From Protula sp. h YS-2021 (Eukaryota > Annelida > Polychaeta > Sabellida > Serpulidae), in assembly GCA_949752745.1 (NCBI GenBank), contig OX457024.1, forward strand, positions 109,792,219 through 109,856,218: a DNA stretch of 64,000 nt. The letters run 5' to 3'. Each line of letters opens with the position of its first letter. The stretch's first letter is position 1. A program made the translations under genes and the position numbers. Shown here in pieces: positions 28,201 to 41,485 of the stretch. Under the pieces are notes generated by a model, which was not told the origin of the DNA, did no database searches, and saw only the letters and a list, made by a program, of their open reading frames with translations.

Positions 28201-31200
28201 TATTATAGTAAGCTTCCCCAGTTTGAAATCCAGAATTTACCACACATTAAAAGCATAAAAAGTTGTTGTTCTCTTTTCTTTCAATTGTATAAATGCTGAA
28301 TTGTAAATGTGTAACACTTTCATGCCACTTAAAACCTTGTAACTAGATCTTAAAAGTCCTTTCTTTAAATTCAATGTCACTCAAACAGTACGACATGGAA
28401 TATTGGGCGTAGCCAGCATTTTTTCAAGGAGTTTGTGAAGTTCCGTTTCGTGACATTAAAAGTATTGTTTCAAATGTCTCCGCATAAATAACTTGGTTCT
28501 TGGGGTAGGTGGGAGTAGGGATGGGGGTGGATTTAAAGTATATTTGACCCACTTTTTCAAGGCAGCCCATATCAATGTTGCGATACCTAAGATTGTTTAT
28601 TCTAAGGATCCGCTTTCACGATTTTTTAAGAATATATTTTTCTTTCTCAAAAGCAGAAATATCAACAGGAGACGGGATGGCCTCAAGGATTATGTCATAA
28701 ACAATAACAATTTCACTTTCAGAAGACCTTGGTCTGTACAATCAGAAAAATAATGACAATATATCGAGCAGTGACACTTAGTCCAAACAAAACTCCTCAG
28801 CGAAATATAACATTCCAGAGTAAACAGACCCTATCTCTTTACGAAAAAAAATAATAAAACGCACACGTAAGAGATTTGTGCACGCAATTGTAGAAAATTG
28901 AAGCGTTTTAAGATCATACCACCAATGAAAAGAAAATAAAGTCCGTCATTCGCAGCGGTTTTGAGCCCATCGATTCAAAAGGAAAATTAGAAGATTCTAA
29001 CCGCATGTGTAAATACAGCTAATTTTAACAGAGATAAGAGAAAAATAAATGTATAACGTCGTCTATAGCACATTCAGATAAACTCTGTAAAATAACAAGT
29101 AAATATGAAAAACAGCCTGCAAACTATTATAGTAAGCTTCCCCAGTTTGAAATCCAGAATTTACCACACATTAAAAGCATAAAAAGTTGTTGTTCTCTTT
29201 TCTTTCAATTGTATAAATGCTGAATGGTAAATGTGTAACACTTTCATGCCACTTAAAACCTTGTAACTAGATCTTAAAAGTCCTTTCTTTAAATTCAATG
29301 TCACTCAAACAGTACGACATGGAATATCGGGCGTAGCCAGCATTTTTTCAAGGAGTTTGTGAAGTTCCGTTTCGTGACATTAAAAGTATTGTTTCAAATG
29401 TCTCCGCATAAATAACTTGGTTCTTGGGGTAGGTGGGAGTAGGGATGGGGGTGGATTTAAAGTATATTTGACCCACTTTTTCAAGGCAGCCCATATCAAT
29501 GTTGCGATACCTAAGATTGTTTATTCTAAGGATCCGCTTTCACGATTTTTTTAAGAATATATTTTTCTTTCTCAAAAGCAGAAATATCAACAGGAGACGG
29601 GATGGCCTCAAGGATTATGTCATAAACAATAACAATTTCACTTTCAGAAGACCTTGGTCTCTACAATCAGAAAAATAATGACAATATATCGAGCAGTGAC
29701 ACTTAGTCCAAACAAAACTCCTCAGCGAAATATAACATTCCAGAGTAAACAGACCCTATCTCTTTACGAAAAAAAAATAATAAAACGCACACGTAAGAGA
29801 TTTGTGCACGCAATTGTAGAAAATTGAAGCGTTTTATGATCATACCACCAATGAAAAGAAAATAAAGTCAGTCATTCGCAGCGGTTTTGGGCCCATCGAT
29901 TCAAAAGAAAAATTAGAAGATTCTAACCGCATGTGTAAATACAGCTAATTTTAACAGAGATAAGAGAAAAATAAATGTATAACGTCGTCTATAGCACATT
30001 CAGATAAACTGCGTAAAATAACATGTAAATATGAAAAACAGCCTGCAAACTATTATAGCAAGCTTCCCCAGTTTGAAAACCGGAATTTACCACACATTAC
30101 AAGCATAAAAAGTTGTTGTTCTCTTTTCTTTCAATTGTATAAATGCTGAATTGTAAATGTGTAACACTTTCATGCCACCTAAAACCTTGTAACTAGATCT
30201 TAAAAGTCCTTTTTTAAATTCAATGTCACTCAAACAGTACGACATGGAATATCGGGCGTAGCCAGCATTTTTTCAAGGAGTTTGTGAATTTCCGTTTCGT
30301 GACATTAAAAGTATTGTTTCAAATGTCTCCGCATAAATAACTTGGTTCTTGGGGTAGGTGGAAGTAGGGATGGGGGTGAATTTAAAGTATATTTGACCCA
30401 CTTTTTCAAGGCAGCCCATATCAATGTTGCCATACCTAAGATTGTTTATTCTAAGGATCCGCTTTCACGATTTTTTTAAGAATATATTTTTCTTTCTCAA
30501 AAGCAGAAATATCAACAGGAGACGGGATGGCCTCAAGGATTATGTCATAAACAATAACAATTTCACTTTCAGAAGACCTTGGTCTCTACAATCAGAAAAA
30601 TAATGACAATATATCGAGCAGTGACACTTAGTCCAAACAAAACTCCTCAGCGAAATATAACATTCCAGAGTAAACAGACCCTATCTCTTTACGAAAAAAA
30701 AATAATAAAACGCACACGTAAGAGATTTGTGCACGCAATTGTAGAAAATTGAAGCGTTTTATGATCATACCACCAATGAAAAGAAAATAAAGTCAGTCAT
30801 TCGCAGCGGTTTTGGGCCCATCGATTCAAAAGAAAAATTAGAAGATTCTAACCGCATGTGTAAATACAGCTAATTTTAACAGAGATAAGAGAAAAATAAA
30901 TGTATAACGTCGTCTATAGCACATTCAGATAAACTGCGTAAAATAACATGTAAATATGAAAAACAGCCTGCAAACTATTATAGCAAGCTTCCCCAGTTTG
31001 AAAACCGGAATTTACCACACATTACAAGCATAAAAAGTTGTTGTTCTCTTTTCTTTCAATTGTATAAATGCTGAATTGTAAATGTGTAACACTTTCATGC
31101 CACCTAAAACCTTGTAACTAGATCTTAAAAGTCCTTTTTTAAATTCAATGTCACTCAAACAGTACGACATGGAATATCGGGCGTAGCCAGCATTTTTTCA

Positions 31201-34200
31201 AGGAGTTTGTGAATTTCCGTTTCGTGACATTAAAAGTATTGTTTCAAATGTCTCCGCATAAATAACTTGGTTCTTGGGGTAGGTGGAAGTAGGGATGGGG
31301 GTGAATTTAAAGTATATTTGACCCACTTTTTCAAGGCAGCCCATATCAATGTTGCCATACCTAAGATTGTTTATTCTAAGGATCCGCTTTCACGATTTTT
31401 TTAAGAATATATTTTTCTTTCTCAAAAGCAGAAATATCAACAGGAGACGGGATGGCCTCAAGGATTATGTCATAAACAATAACAATTTCACTTTCAGAAG
31501 ACCTTGGTCTCTACAATCAGAAAAATAATGACAATATATCGAGCAGTGACACTTAGTCCAAACAAAACTCCTCAGCGAAATATAACATTCCAGAGTAAAC
31601 AGACCCTATCTCTTTACGAAAAAAAAATAATAAAACGCACACGTAAGAGATTTGTGCACGCAATTGTAGAAAATTGAAGCGTTTTATGATCATACCACCA
31701 ATGAAAAGAAAATAAAGTCAGTCATTCGCAGCGGTTTTGGGCCCATCGATTCAAAAGAAAAATTAGAAGATTCTAACCGCATGTGTAAATACAGCTAATT
31801 TTAACAGAGATAAGAGAAAAATAAATGTATAACGTCGTCTATAGCACATTCAGATAAACTGCGTAAAATAACATGTAAATATGAAAAACAGCCTGCAAAC
31901 TATTATAGCAAGCTTCCCCAGTTTGAAAACCGGAATTTACCACACATTACAAGCATAAAAAGTTGTTGTTCTCTTTTCTTTCAATTGTATAAATGCTGAA
32001 TTGTAAATGTGTAACACTTTCATGCCACCTAAAACCTTGTAACTAGATCTTAAAAGTCCTTTTTTAAATTCAATGTCACTCAAACAGTACGACATGGAAT
32101 ATCGGGCGTAGCCAGCATTTTTTCAAGGAGTTTGTGAATTTCCGTTTCGTGACATTAAAAGTATTGTTTCAAATGTCTCCGCATAAATAACTTGGTTCTT
32201 GGGGTAGGTGGAAGTAGGGATGGGGGTGAATTTAAAGTATATTTGACCCACTTTTTCAAGGCAGCCCATATCAATGTTGCCATACCTAAGATTGTTTATT
32301 CTAAGGATCCGCTTTCACGATTTTTTTAAGAATATATTTTTCTTTCTCAAAAGCAGAAATATCAACAGGAGACGGGATGGCCTCAAGGATTATGTCATAA
32401 ACAATAACAATTTCACTTTCAGAAGACCTTGGTCTGTACAATCAGAAAAATAATGACAATATATCGAGCAGTTACACTTAGTCCAAACAAAACTCCTCAG
32501 CGAAATGTAACGTTCCAGAGTAAACAGACCCTATCTCTTTACGAAAAAAATAATAAAACGCACACATAAGAGATTAGTGCACGCAATTGTAGAAAACTGA
32601 AGCGTTTTAAGATCATACCAGCAATGAAAACAAAATAAAGTCCGTCATTCGCAGCAGTTTTGGGCCCATCGATTGAAAAGGAAAATTAGAAGATTCTAAC
32701 CGCATGTGTAAATACAGCTAATTTTAACAGAGATAAGAGAAAAATAAATGTATAACGTCGTCTATAGCACATTCAGATAAACTGTGAAAAATAGCATGCA
32801 AATATGAGAAACAGCCTGCAAACTATTATAGTAATCTTCCCCAGTTTGAAAACCGGAATTTACCACACATTACAAGCATAAAAAGTTGTTGTTCTCTTTT
32901 CTTTCAATTTTATAAATGCTGAATTGTCAATGTGTATCACTTTCATGCCAATTAAAACCTTATAACTAGATCTTAAAAGTTCTTTTTTTGTTTAATTCAA
33001 TGTCACTCAAACAGCACGACATGGAATATCGGGCGTAGCCAGCATTTTTTCAAGGAGTTTGTGAATTTCCGTTGCGTGACATTAAAAGTATTGTTTCAAA
33101 TGTCTCCGCATAAATAACTTGGTTCTTGGGGTAGGTGGAAGTAGGGATTGGGGTGGATTTAAAGTATATTTGACCCACTTTTTCAAGGCAGCCCATATCA
33201 ATGTTGCGATACCTAAGATTGTTTATTCTAAGGATCCGCTTTCACGATTTTTTTAAGAATATATTTTTCTTTCTCAAAAGCAGAAATATCAACAGGAGAC
33301 GGGATGGCCTCAAGGATTATGTCATAAACAATAACAATTTCACTTTCAGAAGACCTTGGTCTCTACAATCAGAAAAATAATGACAATATATCGAGCAGTT
33401 ACACTTAGTCCAAACAAAACTCCTCAGCGAAATGTAACATTCCAGAGTAAACAGACCCTATCTCTTTACGAAAAAAAAATAATAAAACGCACACGTAAGA
33501 GATTTGTGCACGCAATTGTAGAAAATTGAAGCGTTTTATGATCATACCACCAATGAAAAGAAAATAAAGTCAGTCATTCGCAGCGGTTTTGGGCCCATCG
33601 ATTCAAAAGAAAAATTAGAAGATTCTAACCGCATGTGTAAATACAGCTAATTTTAACAGAGATAAGAGAAAAATAAATGTATAACGTCGTCTATAGCACA
33701 TTCAGATAAACTGCGTAAAATAACATGTAAATATGAAAAACAGCCTGCAAACTATTATAGCAAGCTTCCCCAGTTTGAAAACCGGAATTTACCACACATT
33801 ACAAGCATAAAAAGTTGTTGTTCTCTTTTCTTTCAATTGTATAAATGCTGAATTGTAAATGTGTAACACTTTCATGCCACCTAAAACCTTGTAACTAGAT
33901 CTTAAAAGTCCTTTTTTAAATTCAATGTCACTCAAACAGTACGACATGGAATATCGGGCGTAGCCAGCATTTTTTCAAGGAGTTTGTGAATTTCCGTTTC
34001 GTGACATTAAAAGTATTGTTTCAAATGTCTCCGCATAAATAACTTGGTTCTTGGGGTAGGTGGAAGTAGGGATGGGGGTGAATTTAAAGTATATTTGACC
34101 CACTTTTTCAAGGCAGCCCATATCAATGTTGCCATACCTAAGATTGTTTATTCTAAGGATCCGCTTTCACGATTTTTTTAAGAATATATTTTTCTTTCTC

Positions 34201-36275
34201 AAAAGCAGAAATATCAACAGGAGACGGGATGGCCTCAAGGATTATGTCATAAACAATAACAATTTCACTTTCAGAAGACCTTGGTCTGTACAATCAGAAA
34301 AATAATGACAATATATCGAGCAGTTACACTTAGTCCAAACAAAACTCCTCAGCGAAATGTAACGTTCCAGAGTAAACAGACCCTATCTCTTTACGAAAAA
34401 AATAATAAAACGCACACATAAGAGATTAGTGCACGCAATTGTAGAAACTTGAAGCGTTTTAAGATCATACCAGCAATGAAAACAAAATAAAGTCCGTCAT
34501 TCGCAGCGGTTTTGGTCCCATCGATTCAAAAGGAAAATTAGAAGATTCTAACCGCATGTGTAAATACAGCTAATTTTAACAGAGATAAGAGAAAAATAAA
34601 TGTATAACGTCGTCTATAGCACATTCAGATAAACTGTGTAAAATAGCATGCAAATATGAGAAACAGCCTGCAAACTATTATAGTTATCTTCCCCAGTTTG
34701 AAAACCGGAATTTACCACACATTACAAGCATAAAAAGTTGTTGTTCTCTTTTTTTTCAATTTTATAAATGCTGAATTGTCAATGTGTATCACTTTCATGC
34801 CACTTAAAACCTTATAACTAGATCTTAAAAGTTCTTTTTTTGTTTAATTCAATGTCACTCAAACAGCACGACATGGAATATCGGGCGTAGCCAGCATTTT
34901 TTCAAGGAGTTTGTGAATTTCCGTTGCGTGACATTAAAAGTATTGTTTCAAATGTCTCCGCATAAATAACTTGGTTCTTGGGGTAGGTGGAAGTAGGGAT
35001 GGGGGTGGATTTAAAGTATATTTGACCCACTTTTTCAAGGCAGCCCATATCAATGTTGCGATACCTAAGATTGTTTATTCTAAGGATCCGCTTTCACGAT
35101 TTTTTTAAGAATATATTTTTCTTTCTCAAAAGCAGAAATATCAACAGGAGACGGGATGGCCTCAAGGATTATGTCATAAACAATAACAATTTCACTTTCA
35201 TCATACCTTGGTCTGTACAATCAGAAAAATAATGACAATATATCGAGCAGTTACACTTAGTCCAAACAAAACTCGTCAGAGAAATGTAACATTCCAGAGT
35301 AAACAGACCCTATCTCTTTACGAAAAAAATAATAAAACGCACACATAAGAGATTAGTGCACGCAATTGTAGAAAATTGAAGCGTTTAAGATCATACCAGC
35401 AATGAAAACAAAATAAAGTCCGTCATTCGCAGCGGTTTTGGGCCCATCGATTCAAAAGGAAAATTAGAAGATTCTAACCGCATGTGTAAATACAGCTAAT
35501 TTTAACAGAGATAAGAGAAAAATAAATGTATAACGTCGTCTATAGCACATTCAGATAAACTGTGTAAAATAACATGTAAATATGAAAAACAGCCTGCAAA
35601 CTATTATAGTAAGCTTCCCCAGTTTGAAAACCGGAATTTACCACACATTACAAGCATAAAAAGTTGTTGTTCTCTGATCTTTCAATTGTATAAATGCTGA
35701 ATTGTAAATGTGTAACACTTTCATGCCACTTAAAACCTTGTAACTAGATCTTAAAAGTTCTTTTTTTAAATTCAATGTCACTCAAACAGCACGACATGGA
35801 ATATCGGGCGTAGCCAGCATTTTTTCAAGGAGTTTGTGAATTTCCGTTTCGTGACATTAAAAGTATTGTTTCAAATGTCTCCGCATAAATAACTTGGTTC
35901 TTGGGGTAGGTGGGAGTAAGGAGGGGGGTGGATTTAAAGTATATTTGACCCACTTTTTCAAGGCAGCCCATATCAATGTTGCGATACCTAAGATTGTTTA
36001 TTCTAAGGATCCGCTTTCACGATTTTTTAAGAATATATTTTTCTTTCTCAAAAGCAGAAATATCAACAGGAGACGGGATGCTCTTAAGGATTATGTCATA
36101 AACAATAACAATTTCACTTTCAGAAGACCTCGGTGTGTGCAATTAGCAAAACAGTGGTAATATATGGAGCAGTTACACTTAGTCCTAACAAAGAACTTCA
36201 GAGAAATGTAACATTCCAGGTTATACAGACCCTATCTCTTTACGAAAAAAATGATAAAACACACATATAAGAGAT
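25276..36275 (-). repeat. Satellite B array, - orientation
   Basis: Same unit as at 14761-24430 but reverse complemented. A diverged unit at 25400-25759 is split by an inserted element; the array resumes near 26770. The landmark GGAATATCGGGCGTAGCCAG recurs near 27479, 28399, 29322, 30247, 31170, 32095, 33026, 33947, 34877 and 35805, spacing 920-930 bp. Units between 29.6 and 32.4 kb are almost identical. The units at about 32432 and 34285 share variants (GTAACGTTCCAG, AGAGATTAGTGC) that the one between lacks, so the last part is a two-unit duplication. Each unit again has GGATCC. Confidence 0.95.
25760..26751. mobile_element. 1-kb inverted-repeat element with 145-bp tandem repeats
   Basis: Interrupts a - oriented satellite unit. 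Ends AGACCTCAGCTAAT and ATTGGCTGAGGGCT are inverted repeats matching at 12 of 14. Inside are six to seven tandem units of about 145 bp, each with TCCGTCTGTCCGTCCGTC, ACTTTAAACTTTTTTCTTGTCC, GCGATATCTCAAAAACTAT and CTTACAGGAAGAAAGTATAT. No open frame of note. The first bases of the left end also occur in a GUSB intron (47409-47424). Confidence 0.7.
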
Positions 36276-36277
36276 TT

Positions 36278-36328
36278 AAATATTCCACCTTATATATTTC
36301 CACGCCAAATATATAAGGTGGAATATTT
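36278..36328. repeat. Perfect 22-bp palindrome at the array edge
   Basis: Arms 36278-36299 and 36307-36328 are exact reverse complements around the loop CCACGCC. The right arm continues into the satellite landmark (GGAATATTTGGCGTAACC), so the palindrome seems to have formed from the satellite unit itself, where the array meets the edge module. Confidence 0.9.
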
Positions 36329-36329
36329 G

Positions 36330-36830
36330 GCGTAACCAGCATTTTCTCAACGGGTTTGTGAATTTCCGTTGCACGACATTGAAAGTATTGAGTTTATCTT
36401 ATTCCTCACATAAAATCCAAGGTTGAAGAAGCTTTAAGACTTAAGTACAAAAAAATTCAGGCCATCGTACAAGCGATATTAGATCTATCATTTAAAAAAG
36501 CAAAGCAATTCTAGCCAAATTTACGGACAAACTGAGCTAATAGAAATAGACAAAATAAATGTTTAATTATAAGGACCGCAGTTTCAGGCGAAAATAGCAA
36601 TCTATGAGAAACGCAAGCCATTTCCCTAAATGCATTGTTTTGAATCCACACTCCTCTAGAAATGATTAGACGAATTTAAGATTCAGTCGAATCCAGCCAT
36701 CATACATTGACAAAAAAAATACCACTGTGTGCATACCAATGAGGTATGAACACAGTGGTATTTAACGTCAGTGTTCCAAAATAATAACTGCAAAAAAAAG
36801 TCAAATAAAAGGTCAAACCCATTATGTTAT
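36330..36830 (-). repeat. Satellite B edge module with hairpin, copy 3
   Basis: Reverse-complement copy of the modules at 14341 and 24440, with hairpin arms 36717-36737 and 36743-36763 and loop AATGA. Marks the right edge of the satellite domain. Confidence 0.85.
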
Positions 36831-38094
36831 TCTTTCCAAAAATTGCACATGTTGTGTGGAAGAAACTGAATTATGTTGAAAATTATGCTCAAAAATATAA
36901 GTGCCGCCATTTAATTGTTGTTGGACCCAAAACTGGAAAAAGATAAATATGTAAATAGAACAATTTCTTCACATGTAGAATATACATAGCCTCCACAACC
37001 AGTTATGGGCTAGTCGGACTATAGTTTCGGCATCCACACTTCTTTATTTCAATGTCTGGTTACGAGGTATTAATTGATATTCAAACATAAATACATTGTT
37101 TATCCCATTGTGAAACAGTCTCTAACGGGAAACGTAGACCATTACATTTGAGAGTTTATTTTAAAATATATTAATAGAAACTTCTTCGCAGTTACAAAAC
37201 TTCCTTTTTAACAGACTGTTTCGCAGTAGGGTAAACCGTCTTACGTACTCTGGAATTTGACGTGCCGACATGCATTCGCATGATATTTTTTGACATGTAT
37301 ATTTCAAATGACAGGGAAAATAATAGTAATAATAAATTTGGAATGGAAGTCTAGAAACGCCTTTCTTTTATGACTTGATATTATGCACCGACTAACGGAT
37401 ACACTTCTGTTTGTAAACAAAACCACGTGTATTTGTAAACAAAACTTTGTTTATTTTGTTATGGAAATGACCTAAAAAGACCACGTGCAAGGTCTACATT
37501 CACTTTGAGCTTACGTTTAAAAGGCCGTTTTTCTCTTACACACACTGTCCAAGTTGGCTGGAATTATGTTTTGCAGTTTTTACTGAATATTGAGAGATCT
37601 AAACAATATTTTTTTGAAGCCCATTAAAAAGGAGACGGCAAAAAAATTCGGCCAAGATTGTATTTGATCATTTTTGGAATACACCCAAAAATAACGATTT
37701 TAGAACTCAAGCTCCATCTGCGCCTTCGGGCTGGATTCGCCGCGAGCCTATGTATGTGTGCTCGTGTGTATGTGCGTGCGAGTAAATGTGTGCAGGAAAA
37801 CAGACAAATTGTCAAACCAGGCAGTTTACAAAGTGCCTACAAATCTTGATTCCTTGTGAGTGATCCTCCAGTTAATCATGAATATAAAAATAATTTTAAT
37901 GATTGACGTGGGTTATCAGCCAATCAGATTGCAGCATTGACCCCAGTGTCATGTAACGATGCCGTATGAGCGGAATAATATCGTGAACTATTTATTTGGT
38001 ACTTGTTAAATATTTATTCAATTTTATCTACGAGTAAGAGTTAAATGGCGGTGTTGTTATTGGAATATCATGTCAGTAAAAAGTTATTGGTTAA
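36831..38094. other. Unassigned spacer right of satellite B
   Basis: 36880-36960 weakly matches 25325-25400 (GCCGCCATTTAA and GTTGTTGGACC), so repeat-derived DNA continues a little. Beyond that no gene or repeat is recognised; reading frames of about 60 codons on both strands near 37650-37850 lack any known domain. Confidence 0.4.
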
Positions 38095-38360
38095 GGGTGA
38101 GAGTGAGGATGAGTGTGTGTGAGTGTGAGTGTGCATGAACGTGAGTGAGGATGAGTGTGAGTAAGGGTGAGTGAGGATGAGTGGGCATGAGTGTGAGTGA
38201 GGATGAGTGTGAATGAGGGTGAGTGAGGATGAGTGTGAGTGAAAATGAGTGAGTGACCGTGAGTTGCATGAATGTGAATGAGGATTAACGTGCATGAGTA
38301 TGAGTGAGGGTGAGTGTGCATGAGTGTGAGTGAGGATGAGTGTGCATGCGGGTAAGTGAG
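38095..38360. repeat. GAGTGTGAGTGAGGAT minisatellite
   Basis: Tandem GAGTGTGA/GTGAGGAT units of 6-18 bp. On the - strand all three frames stay open as His/Ser/Leu/Thr repeats, which is an effect of the composition and not a gene. Confidence 0.9.
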
Positions 38361-38870
38361 AGGTACGAGCTTGTTCATTCACAAATATGTGCAATTTCTG
38401 TTGAAAGTGAAAACCTGCTCCAGCGCCCGTATTCAGTAGCGTGGTTGCAAACTCAAGCTCAGACTCAAAATATGAGTCATTCATGGGCGTTTGCTTATTC
38501 ATTAAGTAAAACTTGAGCTCAAAATTAAGTCGAATAAAAAATACTTAGTGTCGCGTTGTGTCCCTAACCAAAAATATGTCCTAAATACTGAATTCACGTA
38601 TTTTAAATTAGGAAAACGAGAGTTACCCCCACCCCTCTCACCGCCCCCCCCCCTCCTTTCTCCGTCGCCCACAGTAAAGGTGTTGAGCTCATCGACTTTT
38701 CGTGTGAAGCCCGTGTTCTGAGCAAATGCTCGCTTAAGTTTGGGACTGATTTTTTAACTTATTTTGAGTTTGAGCTTTTAGATACAGGCGCATTTGTTAT
38801 AGTTATTCCGTAACCAAATATTTTTAAAAATAAAAGTGATATGACTAGAAACTGAAGTTGTGTTTTTTTT
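38361..38870. other. Unassigned spacer with C-rich tract
   Basis: No gene recognised; a short C-rich stretch lies at about 38640-38655. Confidence 0.35.
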
Positions 38871-40375
38871 TAGGCCCCAACCCCTGAAAGAGGAGGGACC
38901 TAATGAGTTACCTTCTGTCCGTCCGTCCGTCTGTCCGTCAACATTTGTTTTGTAGAGTTTGTCCACGCCTGTTCTCCGCAACGATATGGTGTATGATTTT
39001 GTTACCCTGCACAGTGAAAATATATATATTACAGATGTGCTTTTTCATATTATTGTCGAAATCGACAAAAAAAAATGACCAAATTAGGACATGTTAAATT
39101 TATGCGTTAACTTAGTATAGAGATAGAGTTTTGTCCGCGACACTTCCCGAAAGCTATTAGGCACCAGTTGTTGTTACCTTGCATAGTGGAAATTTATATA
39201 TTGCAGATGTGCCTTTTCGTATTATTGTTGAAATCGGCCACAAATTGACCAAAGTAGGACTTGTTAAAACTTGACAAAATTTATGCGTTCACTTAGTATA
39301 TTGATGGAGTTCTGTCCGCGACAGTTCCCGAAAGCTATTAGGCACATGCTTTTGTTACCTTGCATAGTGGAAATATATGTATTGCAGATGTGCCTTTTCG
39401 TATTATTGTTGAAATCGGCCACAAATTGACCAAAGTAGGACTTGTTAAAACTTGACAAAATTTATGCGTTCACTTAGTATATTGATGGAGTTCTGTCCGC
39501 GACAGTTCCCGAAAGCTATTAGGCACATGCTTTTGTTACCTTGCATAGTGGAAATATATGTATTGCAGATGTGCCTTTTCGTATTATTGTTGAAATCGGC
39601 CACAAATTGACCAAAGTAGGACTTGTTAAAACTTGACAAAATTTATGCGTTCACTTAGTATATAGATGGAGTTTTGTCCGCGACAGTTCCCGAAAGCTAT
39701 TAGGCACATGCTTTTGTTGCCTTGCATAGTGGAAATTTATATATTGCAGATGTGCCTTTTCGTATTATTATTGAAATCGGCCAAAAATTGATCGAATTAG
39801 GACTTGTTAAAACTTTACAAAATTTATGCGTTCACTTGTTTAGAGATCGAGTTTTGTCCGCGACAGTTCTCGAAAGCTATTAGGTACATGCTTTTGTTAC
39901 CTTGCATAGTGGAAATATATGTATTGCAGATGTGCCTTTTCGTATTATTGTTGAAATCGGCCACAAATTGACCAAAGTAGGGCTTGTTAAAACTTGACAA
40001 AATTTATGCGTTCACTTAGTATATAGATGGAGTTTTGTCCGCGAAATTTCTCCAAAGCTATAAAGGCACATGCTTTTGTTGCTTTGCACAGTGGAAAAAT
40101 ATATATTGCAGATGTGCCTTTTCGTATTATTATTGAAATCGGCCAAAAATGGAACAAAATATGAGTTGTTAGAAATTGATAAAATATATGCATTCACTTA
40201 GCATACAAGTTGAGTTTTGTCCGAGTCAGTTCTCCAAATCTACAAAGGACATTCTTCTGAAGCCCCATACAGTTGAAATATATATATATATATACATATT
40301 GCAGATGTGCCTTTTCGTATTATTGTTGAAATCTACCAAATATTGACCAAATTAGGACTTGTTAATGTTTTCTAG
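38871..40375 (+). repeat. GTCCGTCCGTC repeat with eight 181-bp tandem units
   Basis: Opens with TAGGCCCCAACCCCTG and GTCCGTCCGTCCGTCTGTCC, then repeats of 181 bp marked by GCAGATGTGCCTTTTCGTAT at about 39022 (variant), 39203, 39384, 39565, 39746, 39927, 40108 and 40301. The units at 39264-39444 and 39445-39625 are nearly identical, so the same 64-codon - strand frame appears twice; it is not a gene. Confidence 0.9.
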
Positions 40376-41374
40376 GCGATTCTGTCTGCGAATTGGGTGG
40401 GGGGGGGGGCGGTGGGGCCATATGTATTCCCCAAATATTTTCTTGTTTTTTTGTTTTTTTATGCATGAATAATTTCACCGAGGAAAATCAAACTCAGTTG
40501 GTCAAAAGTAATCGAACATAATAGTACATATGTCTTAGTTCATCTGTAAAAGCTTTCGGAACCCCCGCCCACCCCCATCCCCGGAAAAAAAGAGCAGGGA
40601 GTGGGAGTGTTAGCAATATGTGACTATTACTTTTTGACGATCGACCCCAAATGAATTATAGATTAAAATGGAGGAGGAGGCGGGACAAGCAGGCGAATAC
40701 TTTGGGTTATAGTGCTGCCGTATTATAAAATTAACGCCTGTTGAGTAGTCTAGTATAGCCCTTAAAATTTATTTTTACCCAAAAGTTGTTTTTCCTGCCA
40801 AAGTGTTGGCCGATAGATATGTTTTGAAAGTGTTTTCCATTACTGCTGGCTACAAAGGGCGTTTTTCATGCTATCATCGGTTGGCTATCCTCATCACTTA
40901 TGGAGCATCCGTCGTCCGTAATGTGTGTGTGTGTGCAAATAATTTTTCAAAATACTACACGTCTTACATTTCTGCTCCGATCGTTTTGAAATTATGCAGG
41001 AATGTGTGTTTTTGGTGTTTTGATTGCCTGCAGATCAAGGTGCTTAATAATTCTTAAGAAGCATGTCAGTAAAACTGACTAAGTCCACCGCAAGCGTGCA
41101 ATTCCAGGATTTCATTTTTCGGAGGTCGGCCAAACCTGTACCCAGGTGCACAACTACACCCTATATTCTTTTCCTATGCAAGGTTTAAATGGAATCCTTA
41201 AAGTAGTTTCTGAGATCTATCGCACAAAAGACATCATATCCGAAATGTTGACGGACAGACCCGTCAACAGTCCCCTGCTTCGAGCTTTTGTATAGATTCG
41301 TTGGTTTATCCTTTCATCTTTGTAATGTCTTCGGCTTTACGGCTGGGCACGATGTCAACGGACATTCTTGTTTT
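40376..41374. repeat. G-rich tract and a further GTCGTCCGT-type repeat
   Basis: A G run lies at 40398-40412. From about 40845 to 41290 the phrases CTTATGGAGCATCCGTCGTCCG, TTTCTGCTCCGATCGTTTTG and GACGGACAGACCCG resemble the start and end of the dispersed repeats listed at 10370 and 38871. No gene recognised. Confidence 0.45.
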
Positions 41375-41485
41375 TTCTTTCGGGGAGGGGAGGGGGCGTT
41401 TTCCAGGATGTTGGGAGGGAAGGGGGCGTTTTCCAGGATGTTGGGAGGGGGGCGTTTTCCAGGATGTTGGGAGGGGGGTTGTTCT
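41375..41485. repeat. G-rich 30-bp minisatellite
   Basis: Three units of about 28-30 bp with GGGCGTTTTCCAGGATGTTG flanked by G runs. The G tracts could form quadruplexes. Confidence 0.8.

Noticed and set aside
15820..36160. Recurring frames of 60-88 codons (for example the IRKITTIYRAVTLSPNK and LKSRNI(K/N)RRRDGLKDYV types) in satellite B.
   Set aside because: They repeat only because the 927-bp unit repeats, occur in both array orientations, break in many units, and resemble no known protein.
38068..38502. Overlapping - strand frames rich in His, Ser, Thr and Leu (up to 144 codons).
   Set aside because: All three frames are open across the GAGTGTGAGT minisatellite, which points to composition and not coding.
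39264..39639. Two identical 64-codon - strand frames 181 bp apart.
   Set aside because: Explained by two nearly identical 181-bp tandem units.
38990..40360. Regularly spaced direct repeats that might suggest a CRISPR array.
   Set aside because: Whole units repeat with no unique spacers, in a clearly eukaryotic sequence.
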